Source: Streptomyces altiplanensis | GTDB lineage: Bacteria; Actinomycetota; Actinomycetes; Streptomycetales; Streptomycetaceae | Direction: 5' to 3' | NCBI GenBank assembly: GCA_003719395.1 | Contig: RHMC01000053.1 | Coordinates: 1 to 41,064, forward strand | Length of the DNA: 41,064 nucleotides | The notes under the pieces: generated by a model | Database searches by the model: none | What the model was told of the DNA's origin: nothing | The model's input: the letters and a program-made list of their open reading frames with translations, nothing else | Translations under genes and position numbers: made by a program | In this document: positions 8,426 through 16,967 of the stretch, in pieces | Layout: the number at the start of each line of letters is the position of its first letter | How positions within the stretch are numbered: position 1 is the stretch's first letter

Positions 8426-8965
8426 GTGGGGCGAGGGGATCTTTCTGATGACCAGTGGGCAGTGTTGTGCCCGTTGCTGCCGGTCGTGGTGTTGGGCAGG
8501 CCGTCGGTGTGCCGGCGGAAGCTGATCGATGGAATCCGCTGGCGGGTTCGGACCGGGGCCCCGTGGCGGGATCTGCCGGCGGAGTACGGTCCGTGGCAGA
8601 CGGTCTACGGGCTCTTCCGCCGCTGGCAACGCGATGGGGTCTGGTCGTCGGTACTGACCAGACTGCAAGCGCGGGTGGACGCAGTCGGGCTGATCACCTG
8701 GGAGGTGAACGTCGACTCCCCGATCTGCCGGGCACATCAGCACGCGGCCGGTGCCCGGCGGGACGGCCAAGCACAGAAGGAACCGCCGGGCGGCCACCGG
8801 AGCGAACCTGACGATCACGGCTTGGGCAGGTCCCGCGGCGGCTGGACCACGAAGATTCACCTGGCCTGTGAGCAAGGGCAGCGGCCGTTGTCGCTGCTGG
8901 TCACAGCCGGGCAGCGGGGTGACAGCCCGCAGTTCACGGCCGTGCTGGAAGCCATCCGGGCAGGT
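8426..8965 (+). pseudogene. IS5-type transposase remnant, 3' truncated
   Basis: Reads as the first two-thirds of an IS5-family (DUF4096-type) transposase: GDLSDDQWAVLCPLLP, TGAPWRDLPAEYGPWQTVYG, CRAHQHAAGAR, then the catalytic-core segment RGGWTTKIHLACE and TAGQRGDSPQF. It stops matching just after VLEAIRAG at about 8965; the remaining catalytic part (ADKAYGSR... and the R-K-E region) is absent. The left end probably lies near 8380 (TTTAGAAGTGGTTCCAG); no right end was found. The 90 bases between 8966 and the esterase stop show nothing recognisable. It cannot encode an active enzyme. Confidence 0.8.
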
Positions 8966-9058
8966 GATCGAGTCGCCCAGCGGCAGGACACGCAGGGGGT
9001 GCCGGAGGCGACGGCGGGGGCAGCAGTCCCTGGCCCGGTTCACGGGTGGTCATGTCCC

Positions 9059-10614
9059 TCACCATCCCGTCGGCAGGCTGCTGAGGAACGGGGCAAGCCG
9101 GTCGGCGATCACCCGGTCGTCGTGAGCCGAGGTATGCCGGTCACATCCGAGGAAGTCCAGGCCCGACTGATCGAGGAACCAGTAGTGGACCCCGCTGTCG
9201 CCGGCATCGTTGCGCGCCTCGACCACCTGCCGCACATGCTCGGCGTTTCCGTCGAAGCCGACGGCCACGAGGGTGGTGCCGGCACCGTAGCGCGTCCGCA
9301 ATTTCCGGAGGAACTCGCCGTAGGCGATGCGGAAGGCGGCCGCGAGGCTGTCGGGCGTCCACGGTTCACCGGGGGTGAGGTCGGAGAAGTCGTTGGAGCC
9401 GAGGTTGACCACCACGATCTGGGGGCGCCACGTCCCCGGGTTCTGCCAGACGTCGCCGTCCACGTTCAGCAGGGCGCGGTCGTAGTAGGTCCGGTACGTG
9501 ACGTCCGGGGAGATGCCGGCGACGTTGCGCACCATGCCGAGGCCGGAGAAGCCGTTGATCTGGTAATCGGCGTCCAGCTGCCGGGCGGTGAGGGCGCCGT
9601 AGCTCACGTCGGTGTTGGTGTTCCGCTTGAGCTGCTCCGGATTGCAGTCGCGGGTGCCCGAGACATTGCCGTAGCCCACCGTGAGGGAGTCCCCGATGAA
9701 CTCGATCTGGCGGTCCCGGGGCGCGGCTTGCTCAGTACGGCGCCCCCGGGCGCGGCGACGAAGCCCCCGAATGTGCTGGTGTCCCCCGGGGTGTCGTTGC
9801 GTTTGACGACCCGGACCGTGTGTTCGCCGTCCCGCAGGCCGTTGATCCAGTGCGTGGTGTCGCCGGGTGTGACCAGGGTGGCGACGGTGGCCCCGTCGAC
9901 CTGGACGTCGTAGTCGGCGGCCGCGCAGTCGAGTACCACCCCGAGGCCGGTCCCACGGAAGCGGCCCTCGAAGTACACCCCGGGCCAGCTGAACTGCACC
10001 GTCTTCCCCAGGTCCTTGACCCGCCCTGCGGTGTGCACCTGCTCCGAGACGCTCTTCACGGGGACCAGTTGCCACTGCTGGTTGGCGCCGCCCCAGTCGG
10101 TGAACTGCACAACCTTGGCACCGTCCGTGGTGGCAGCGTTCCGGACCTCGACGGCCTTGCCGCTGTTACGGTTGATCAGACGGACGTAACCGTCCGCCGA
10201 GTCCTCCAGCCGGAACTGCTGGTTCGAGCCGTTGGTGTCGCCCCACTGCACGATGTCCGCGTGGTCGGCGCCGGACCAGCCGTGGACGTCGAGCACCTTG
10301 CCCGAGTGCTGGGCCTTCAGTCGGTAGTAACCGTCGCCCGAGTCGACGAACTGGAACCGCTGATGGGCACCGCCGTTGCGGGTCCACTGCTGAACGGCGG
10401 TTCCCTCAGCAGTACTTGCTCCGGATATGTCCAGCGCCTTGCCGCTGCCCTGGTTGATCAGCTCATACCACGAGCCCGCGTCCACCGTGGCCGCTTGCGC
10501 GGTCCCGGTCGCGCCCAGCCCTGCCGGCGGAGCCGCCGGCAGGGTCGTCACCGCGGCAGGCGCCGCCGGGCGCCTCCCGCGCCCCGGCTTCGGGTTCCTG
10601 TCTCTGAAAGTCAT
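9059..10614 (-). CDS. Secreted ricin-B lectin / CE2-type SGNH esterase (one frameshift)
   Basis: About 517 residues if one shift near 9735 is healed. Order: an N-terminal export-like segment (basic, then Ala/Pro/Gly-rich, ending GTAQAA); a ricin-B (CBM13) trefoil at about 47-180 with three Q-x-W/F repeats (HQRFQF, NQQFRL, NQQWQL); a jelly-roll accessory domain typical of CE2 acetyl-xylan esterases; then an SGNH hydrolase with the catalytic Ser in FIGDSLTVGYGN, Asn in NLGSNDFSD, and Asp/His in CDRHTSAHDD. It should bind and deacetylate plant polysaccharide outside the cell. The signal peptide has a weak hydrophobic core, so export is likely but not certain. It stands alone between two transposase remnants, which suggests transfer or local rearrangement. 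Confidence 0.8.
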
Positions 10615-10858
10615 CTGCGTGCCATCTCTCCGGCCCTGTGGCGCATCGGTGGGTCACGGCTGAACGTCCGACATTCCACCCCTGAATGTCAACCAATTTG
10701 AAGGGATGAAATAGATCAAAAGGCACCCAATTTGCACGACTTGATGGACTGTCCACTTATCCGCACACGTCAAACACCGCATGTCTCACGCAGTTTGAAG
10801 CCTGGGCAGGCGCCCAACGGCGCAGTTATGAATATTCCATCACTACGGTGCGTTCCAA
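10615..10858. other. AT-richer intergenic region upstream of the esterase
   Basis: About 240 bases noticeably richer in A/T than the surroundings (for example AACCAATTTGAAGGG and AAATAGATCAAAAGG). It should hold the esterase promoter on the - strand and the outer edge of the second transposon remnant. I cannot place -35/-10 boxes with confidence. Confidence 0.4.
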
Positions 10859-10888
10859 AAGTGGATCTTGATGTGTCAGGATCCACTT
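10859..10888. repeat. Inverted repeat at the left edge of the second IS remnant
   Basis: Perfect 9-base inverted repeat AAGTGGATC / GATCCACTT with a 12-base spacer, ending directly at the transposase start codon (ATG 10890). It could be part of the IS end or a site for autoregulation. Confidence 0.5.
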
Positions 10889-10889
10889 C

Positions 10890-11467
10890 ATGGGGAGGCA
10901 CGATCTGACGAATGTGCAGTGGGCGGAGCTGGAGCCGCTGCTCCCCACTGGGAAGAAGCCTGGACGGCCACCGGTGCACACCAAGCGGCAGTTGATAGAC
11001 GGCACAAGCCGGCGCACCCGTGCTGGTGCCCCGTGGCGGGACGTGCCCGAGCGGTACGGCCCGTGGGAGACGGTGTACGGGCTGTTCCGCGTTGGCAGCG
11101 GGACGGCACGGTGGTCCTGGACCGTATCCGGGTGCCCAGGCTCGGGCCGGGGCGCCCGCGCACCCGGCCGGACAAGGTTCGTGCCGATAAGACGTACGGC
11201 TCCCGAGTGAACCGCGCCTACCTGCGCAAGTGCGGTATCCGCTGCACGATTCCGGAGAAGCGCGACCAGATCGCCAACCGTAAGAAACGCGGCTCCCACG
11301 GTTGCCGACCGCCGAAATTCGACAAGGCCGACTACAAAGAACGCCACGCGGTAGAGGGCGGAATCAATCGCCTCAAGCGCCACCGCGCGGTCGCCACGAG
11401 ATACGACAGGCTCGCCGTCCGCTACGAGGCGACCGTGCTGGTCGCAGCCATCAACGAGTGGCTGTGA
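10890..11467 (+). pseudogene. IS5-type transposase remnant, internal deletion and frameshift
   Basis: The N-terminus is clear (GRHDLTNVQWAELEPLLPTG, GAPWRDVPERYGPWETVYG), and the C-terminus is clear in a second frame (VPRLGPGRPRTRPDKVRADK, RCTIPEKRDQIANRKKRGS, VEGGINRLKRHRAVATRYDR). The middle third, with the first catalytic Asp region seen in the copy at 8426, is missing: QRDGTV joins straight to VLDRIRVPRLG near 11110. A frameshift lies close to 11090. It differs enough from the copy at 8426 to be a separate but related element. Inactive. Confidence 0.8.
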
Positions 11468-11611
11468 CCAGCACAACGCACCCGGGCGCCGACTGCCGCA
11501 CCATAGTCCGAGGATGCGGTCGTGGCCCCCGCCGCAAAGCTGAGAGCCCGTATGGACAGGTAGCCATCCTCAAGCTCGGACGGATCTGGGCAATCGGACC
11601 TCCATGCTCTC

Positions 11612-12725
11612 TCAACCGGCGTGGAGGATCCGAAAGCGATCAGGCTCCGCCGGGTCTCGATCAACGACTTGGATGGGTGTCCATGCCCATTGCCAAACGC
11701 TGATGCCCGGCGCGCGGGAGAACCGGATCGGCCCGCGGGTGCCCTCGACCGCCACGCGCGGCCATGACTCGGCGATGGCCGCCCGGTCCGTGCCGTGGGA
11801 ACGCAGCACGTCGGCGAGGACGGTGACGGTGTCCCAGCCCTCGAAGGCGACGAAGGAGGGCGCTTCGCCCAGCCGCTCGCGGAGCTCCTTGCCAACGCGT
11901 TCGCCGAGCGGACCGAGGCGCTCGGGCAGGTAGCGCAGGAACGGGATCCCGGCGCCGTCCTCGCCCAGCACCGCAGCCCATTCGGCGAACTCCGGTTGTC
12001 CGGCCGGAGCGCCGATCAGGATCTCCGCGAGCCGCCGGTCGCCCCGGACGGCTCTGACGATCGGCACCGCCGGCTCTGGATGGCCGACCAGCAGGAGGAG
12101 CGCCGTCGTGCCGTGGTCGACGAGCGCGTCGCACAGGGCCTCGGGAGTGAGCGCGTTCGTGTCGAGTTCGACGACAGTGCCGCCGCGCGGAGCGAGGTGG
12201 TCCCGCAGGACGCGGGTCCCGGACGCCCAGTAGACGCTCGGCTGGGTCGCCACGGCGATCCGACGCCGGCCCGCGCCGAGGAGGAAGTCCGCGTAGATCC
12301 GCCAGCCGTGGGACTGGGCCGGGGCCAGGCGCGCGACCCACTCCGTCGGGCTGCTCGGTGAGCGCGTCGAGCACCGCGGACGAGCAGAAGAACGGCACGC
12401 CGAGGGCGTCGGCCCGGGTGGCGCCGGCGCGGGCGACGACGCTGTGGTATTCGCCCGCCACGGCGGCCACGCCCAGGCGGGCCAGTTCATCCACGGCCGC
12501 CGCGGCCCGCTCGGGATCGGCCGCGGTGTCCCGGACCACCAGCTCCAGTGGTCTGCCGTCGATCCCGCCAGCGTCGTTGACCTCGCGAACGGCCAGGTCG
12601 AGTCCTGCGAGCAGGTGTCGGCCCGCCTCGACCCAGCCGGGCCGCGTCAGCGGTACGAGAGCGCCCAGGCGGACGGACGACCCGCCTGTGTGCTCCGCTC
12701 CGGACGGCGATGGTGGCGTGTTCAT
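11612..12725 (-). CDS. Periplasmic-binding-fold protein without signal peptide (one frameshift)
   Basis: About 370 residues with the branched-chain-amino-acid/amide-binding protein fold (Peripla_BP_6 type): VRLGALVPLTRPGWVEAG, LAVREVNDAGGIDGRPLELV, AAVAGEYHSVVARAG, then in a second frame AVATQPSVYWASGTRVLRDH and FEGWDTVTVLADVLRSH. The frame shifts near 12350. It has no signal peptide, lipobox or transmembrane segment (the N-terminus is MNTPPSPSGAEHTGGSS), and no ABC permease or ATPase gene is nearby. It therefore may be a cytoplasmic ligand sensor, as AmiC is, rather than a transporter subunit. GGGGAGGAG precedes ATG 12725. Confidence 0.75.
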
Positions 12726-12949
12726 CGGGTGGCTCCTCCCCTGGGACGGTGCGGTCGCAGTCCGCCCGGATCATGCGCCGGCCGGGGCCGGCGGTTCGCG
12801 CTCATCACGTCTCGCCGCGGCGGGCGCTACCGGGTGATCATGCCGGTCATTGGATCCACCACCATCGCCACTGGGCAACCGATTATTTGTTCGCCGAGCT
12901 GCCAAGCTCCATCGTCATCGGCGCCAACGAACGAACGAGGGCCTGCACC

Positions 12950-12985
12950 TCAGAAGGTCACTTCTGAAACACCCCTAGAAGGGGT
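12950..12985 (-). terminator. Double hairpin at the end of the aromatic operon
   Basis: Two adjacent short hairpins: TCAGAAG/CTTCTGA (12950-12967) and ACCCCT/AGGGGT (12971-12985); the second contains the stop codon of the aldehyde dehydrogenase. The position suits termination of the operon read on the - strand. Confidence 0.5.
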
Positions 12986-14411
12986 GGTCCGCCGGTTCGC
13001 GGCGTACCGTCGTCCAGCGCAGTTCGGTGAAGGCCTCCAGGTTCGCCTCGCCGCCGAAGCGCGCCCCCGTGCCGGACGCCGCGACGCCGCCGAAGGGCGC
13101 GACCGCCTCGTCGTTCACCGTCTGGTCGTTGATGTGGACGATGCCGGTGGGGATACGGTCCGCGAGCCGCACCCCGAGTGCGGTGTCGCGGGTGACGATG
13201 CCCAGGGAGAGACCGTACGGGCTCGCCGACGCCAGGGCCGCGGCCTCGTCGAGGGTGGTGAAGGAGCGGACCGGTGCGACCGGGCCGAACACCTCCTCGG
13301 CGTACGCGGGGGTGTCGTCGCCGACGCCCGCCAGCACGGTGGGCCGGTAGAAGAGGTCGCGGTGCGTGCCGCCCGCCGCGAGCTTCGCGCCGCTCGCCGT
13401 GCTGGCCTCCACCAGGCCGTGGATCTTCGCGAGCTGGCCCTGGTCGATGATCGGGCCCAGGTGCACCTTCTCCCGGTGCGGGTCGCCGACGGCCAGGGAC
13501 TCGGCCTTGGCGGCGAGCCGTTCGACGTACTCGTCGTAGAGCGAGGCGTGCACGAGGTGGCGGCCCGTGGTCATGCAGATCTGGCCCTGGTGGAAGAAGG
13601 AACCCCAGGACGCCTGGGCGACGGCGCCTTCGAGGTCGGCGTCCTCCAGTACGACGAGGGCGGAGTTGCCGCCCAGTTCCAGGTGTGCGCGCTTGAGCGC
13701 GCGCCCCGCGGCCTCCCCGACCGCGCGGCCCGCTCCCGTGGATCCGGTGAAGGAGACGACCGGTACGCCCGGGTCGGCGACGAGCGCCCGGCCGGTCTCG
13801 GCGCCGCCGGGCAGGACGTGCAGCAGGCCCTCGGGCAGTCCCGCCTCGGCGAACACGGCGGCCAGAGCGAGGCCGCCGCAGACCGCGGTGCGGGGGTCGG
13901 GCTTGAGCAGAACGCCGTTGCCCAGCGCGAGAGCGGGGGCGACGGAACGTATGGAGAGGATCAGCGGGGCGTTGAAGGGGGCGATGACGCCCACCACCCC
14001 GGCCGGAACCCGCTGGGTGTACGACAGCCGGGGCGCCTCGCTGGGCAGCACCTGGCCGGTCGGGCGGGAGGCCAGGGCGGCGGCCTCGTAGCACTCCTGG
14101 GCGGCGACGTGGAGTTCGAAGTCGGCCTTGCCGGGTATGGACCCGGATTCCCGTACGAGCCATTCCCGCAGCTCGTCGGCGTGCGCGGCGAAGAGGTCGC
14201 CGGCGCGGCGGAGCACGGCGGCCCGCTGGAGGTGCGGCGTGCGGGACCAGGCCGCCTGCACGGCCCCGGCGGTCCGGGCGGCCGTACCGACGTCCTCGGC
14301 GGTGGCGAGCGTGACGCGGCCGAGCGTTCCGCCCGTGGCGGGCTCGACGACGTCCGACTCACCGCCCGAGAGCCGGACGGGCTGCCAGGTCTTGGGGTCG
14401 AGCAGGGGCAT
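12975..14411 (-). CDS. Aldehyde dehydrogenase (benzaldehyde dehydrogenase-like)
   Basis: 478 residues, intact. NAD(P)-dependent aldehyde dehydrogenase: VIAPFNAPLILSIRSVAPAL (coenzyme region), SFTGSTGAGRAV, catalytic Glu in LELGGN, catalytic Cys in FFHQGQICMTTGR, and EEVFGPVAPV. Sequence features such as the Q-I-C-M-T-T site resemble bacterial benzaldehyde/vanillin dehydrogenases. As the third gene of an operon with a thiolase and 4-hydroxybenzoate hydroxylase, it most likely oxidises 4-hydroxybenzaldehyde or a related aromatic aldehyde to the acid used by PobA; this role is inferred from context. GGAG lies upstream of ATG 14411. Confidence 0.88.
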   Translation of the reverse strand: MPLLDPKTWQPVRLSGGESDVVEPATGGTLGRVTLATAEDVGTAARTAGAVQAAWSRTPHLQRAAVLRRAGDLFAAHADELREWLVRESGSIPGKADFELHVAAQECYEAAALASRPTGQVLPSEAPRLSYTQRVPAGVVGVIAPFNAPLILSIRSVAPALALGNGVLLKPDPRTAVCGGLALAAVFAEAGLPEGLLHVLPGGAETGRALVADPGVPVVSFTGSTGAGRAVGEAAGRALKRAHLELGGNSALVVLEDADLEGAVAQASWGSFFHQGQICMTTGRHLVHASLYDEYVERLAAKAESLAVGDPHREKVHLGPIIDQGQLAKIHGLVEASTASGAKLAAGGTHRDLFYRPTVLAGVGDDTPAYAEEVFGPVAPVRSFTTLDEAAALASASPYGLSLGIVTRDTALGVRLADRIPTGIVHINDQTVNDEAVAPFGGVAASGTGARFGGEANLEAFTELRWTTVRREPADHPF

Positions 14412-14420
14412 GCGGATCTC

Positions 14421-14476
14421 CAGTCGCTCAGTCGCTCAGTCGTGCGGTCACTCAGTCGTGCGGTCGCTCAGTCAAG
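14421..14476 (+). repeat. 8-base tandem repeat between pobA and the aldehyde dehydrogenase
   Basis: Seven consecutive 8-base units of consensus CAGTCGCT (variants CAGTCGTG, CGGTCACT, CGGTCGCT, CAGTCAAG). They overlap the pobA stop codon and fill the intercistronic space before the ribosome site of the next gene. Slippage here could change the spacing between the two genes. Confidence 0.7.
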
Positions 14477-15655
14477 GGGAAGTCCCGTGTAGTTCGCGGC
14501 CAGTTCCGCGGCGGCGGGCCGGGAGGCAGCGAGACGGTGCAGCCTTGCGAGATGCACTCGGCCGTCGAACGCACTCTCGTTTGGTTGACTGTGCAACATC
14601 GTAGTCATGTCGTACGAGAAACGGGTGGCCTGCCACACCCGCCGCAGGCACAAGTCCGAGTAGGAGTCGAGGAGTTCGTCCGATCCGGTGCGGTGGCGGT
14701 GGGTGAGGGCACGCGCCAGGACCTGCACGTCGGAGACCGCCAGGTTGAGCCCCTTGGCACCGGTGGGCGGCACGATGTGCGCCGCGTCCCCGGCCAGGAA
14801 GACCCGCCCGTACCGCATGGGCTCGGTGACGTGACTGCGCATCGGGGTCACCGACTTCGAGGTGATCGGGCCGCGCGCCAGGCTCCAGTCCCCGTCGACC
14901 GCGAAGCGCCGGTCGAGCTCGTCCCAGATCCGCTCGTCGGACCAGTCGGCGGGGTCGGTGCCGTTGGGGACCTGGAGGTAGAGGCGGGAGACACTGGGCG
15001 AGCGCATGCTGTGGAGGGCGAAGCCGTCCTCGCCGCGCGCGTAGATCAACTCGTCGCAGGACGGCGGGACATCGGCGAGGATGCCCAGCCAGGAGTACGG
15101 GTACGTGCGCTCGTACGTACGCCGGACCGCGTCCGGGACCGCCGCGCGCGCGATGCCGTGGAGCCGTCGCAGCCGACGACGTAGGCGCACTCCAGGGTCT
15201 GCTCGCGGCCGTCGTGCGTGAAGCGGACGACCGGCCGGTCGGATTCCGGCTTCTCGACGGCGAGGGCCTCGGCCTCGAAGAACAGCGGTGGCCCTTCCGC
15301 CAGTTGAAGCGCGACGAGGTCCTTGACGACCTCGGTCTGGGCGTACACCGTCACCGACCGCCCGCCGGTCAGCTCGGGGAAGTCGACGCGGTGGCTCCGC
15401 CGGTCGAAGCGGAGCTCGATGCCGTGGTGCACGAGCCCTTCGGCGTCCATGCGGGCGCCGGCGCCGCAGGCGCGCAGGGCGTCGACGGTGCCCTGTTCGA
15501 GGATCCCGGCGCGCTGGCGCTGTTCGACGTACGCGCGGGACCTGTTCTCCAGGACGACGCAGTCGATGCCGGCGTTGTGCAGCAGCCGGGCGAGGAGCAG
15601 CCCGGCCGGGCCGGCGCCGCATGATTCCTACGGTGGTGCGGAGGGTGGGGGACAT
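14468..15655 (-). CDS. pobA: 4-hydroxybenzoate 3-monooxygenase (two frameshifts)
   Basis: About 395 residues, the family size. This FAD/NADPH aromatic hydroxylase converts 4-hydroxybenzoate to protocatechuate. Visible: the N-terminal FAD fingerprint begins in TTVGI and would read IGAGPAG after removing one extra base near 15617; QRAGILEQGTVDALRACGAG and MDAEGLVHHGIELRFD follow in the next frame; then VVGCDG, with a one-base loss near 15160 breaking GFHG; the C-terminal half is clean, with the second FAD motif FLAGDAAHIVPPTGAKGLNL and active-site region TYPYSWLGILADVPPS. The start at ATG 15655 lies 4 bases after the thiolase stop, so the two are translationally linked. Confidence 0.88.
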   Translation of the reverse strand: MSPTLRTTVGIMRRRPGRAAPRPAAAQRRHRLRRPGEQVPRVRRTAPARRDPRTGHRRRPARLRRRRPHGRRRARAPRHRAPLRPAEPPRRLPRADRRAVGDGVRPDRGRQGPRRASTGGRATAVLRGRGPRRREAGIRPAGRPLHARRPRADPGVRLRRRLRRLHGIARAAVPDAVRRTYERTYPYSWLGILADVPPSCDELIYARGEDGFALHSMRSPSVSRLYLQVPNGTDPADWSDERIWDELDRRFAVDGDWSLARGPITSKSVTPMRSHVTEPMRYGRVFLAGDAAHIVPPTGAKGLNLAVSDVQVLARALTHRHRTGSDELLDSYSDLCLRRVWQATRFSYDMTTMLHSQPNESAFDGRVHLARLHRLAASRPAAAELAANYTGLPLD

Positions 15656-15659
15656 CGGT

Positions 15660-16841
15660 TCAGCGCTCCAGTACGAGTGCGAGGCCCTGGCCGACGCCGA
15701 TGCACAGCGCGGCGAGGCCGGTGCCCGAGCCCGCGGCGGCGAGCTGGTGGGCGACGGATCCGGCGAGGCGGCGCCGGAGGCGCCGAGCGGGTGGCCGATG
15801 GCGATGGCGCGCCGCGCGGGTTGACGACGGCGGGGTCGAGGTCCGGCCATTCGGCGAGGCAGCCGAGCGACTGGGCGGCGAAGGCCTCGTTCAGCTCGAA
15901 GGTGGTGAGGCCGGCGAAGGACCGGCCGCCTTGGCGAGCGCCCGCTGGACCGCCTCGACCGGGCCGAGGCCGAAGAGCTGCGGCTCGATGCCGGTGACGG
16001 CGGAGGCGCGGATGCGGGCGAGCGGTTCGCGGCCGGTGGCGCGCAGGCCCTCCTCGTCGACGATCAGGAGGGCGGCGGCGCCGTCGTTGAGGGGCGAGGC
16101 GTTGCCCGCCGTGACGCTGCCGGTCTTGCGGAAGACGGGCTTCAGCCTCGCCAGCGCCTCCATGGTCGAACCCTCGCGGATGCACTCGTCCCGGGTGAGG
16201 TCCACGCCGTCGTACGGGACGACCTCTCCGTCGTACAGCCCCTCCGCCCACGCCTTGGCAGCCTTCTGGTGGCTGGCCAGCGCGAAGGCGTCCTGCTGCT
16301 CGCGGGTGATGCCGTGCTTGTCGGCGACGAGCTCGGCGCCCTCGCCGAGCGGGACGGTCCACTCGTCGGGCATGCGGGGGTTGGTCATGCGCCAGCCGAG
16401 CGTGGTCGAGTGCAGCTCCTGGTGGCCGGCGGGGAAGGCGCGCTCGGGCTTCTGGAGCACCCAGGGGGCTCGGGACATGGACTCGACGCCGCCGGCGACG
16501 GCGACGGAGGCGTCGCCGAGCGCGACGGCGCGGGCCGCCTGGATGACGGCTTCGAGGCCGGAGCCGCAGAGGCGGTTGACGGTGACGCCGGGGACGGAGA
16601 CGGGGAGTCCGGCGAGCAGCACGGCCATCCGGGCGACGTCCCGGTTGTCCTCGCCCGCGCCGTTGGCGTCGCCGAAGTAGACGTCGTCGATCCTGGCCGG
16701 GTCGAGACCGGGTGCGCGGGCGACGAGCGACTTGACGACGTGGGCGGCGAGGTCGTCGGGGCGTACGGAGGAGAGGGCGCCCCCGAACTTGCCGATCGGG
16801 GTACGGACGGCGTCGACGATGTAGACGTCGCGGATGCTCAT
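15660..16841 (-). CDS. pcaF: Acetyl-CoA acyltransferase, probable beta-ketoadipyl-CoA thiolase (three frameshifts)
   Basis: About 393 residues when healed. Thiolase features: VDAVRTPIGKFGGALSS at the N-terminus; active-site Cys in VNRLCGSGLEAV; NEAFAAQSL; catalytic His in AIAIGHPLGASGA; second Cys in ALCIGVGQGLALVLER. The segment FGDANGAGEDNRDVARMAVL is close to beta-ketoadipyl-CoA thiolases, which cleave beta-ketoadipyl-CoA to succinyl-CoA and acetyl-CoA; a general acetyl-CoA acetyltransferase remains possible. Shifts lie near 15915, 15815 and 15770; each is explained by one missing base in a short G/C run. First gene of the operon with pobA and the aldehyde dehydrogenase, divergent from pobR. 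Confidence 0.8.
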
Positions 16842-16887
16842 CGGGTCTCCGGAGTCGTAGGGTGATCACTGCGCGGTGTTCGCAGAA

Positions 16888-16901
16888 TGAACTATCGTTC
16901 A
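16888..16901. promoter_or_regulatory. Candidate PobR operator
   Basis: TGAAC-TATC-GTTCA, a perfect 5-base inverted repeat with a 4-base spacer, in the 126-base divergent region between pcaF and pobR. IclR-family operators are commonly short GAAC/GTTC-type palindromes. The position suits control of both directions. Not tested against the published PobR footprint. Confidence 0.5.
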
Positions 16902-16967
16902 CATCTGACCTCGCCCGAGTCTCTGCGGAGCGTCGTCCGCTGTCAACGGTCTGCCAGGAGGAATCCC

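Noticed and set aside
8380..11467. Composite transposon still able to move the esterase gene
   Set aside because: Both transposase copies lack essential catalytic parts and are in direct orientation without matching outer ends that I could find.
14421..14476. CRISPR-like direct repeats
   Set aside because: Units are only 8 bases and contiguous, with no unique spacers and no cas genes nearby.
12444..14492. Long open frame on the + strand opposite the aldehyde dehydrogenase
   Set aside because: It is antisense to an intact, motif-complete gene and has the Arg/Gly/Val-rich composition of a high-GC shadow frame.
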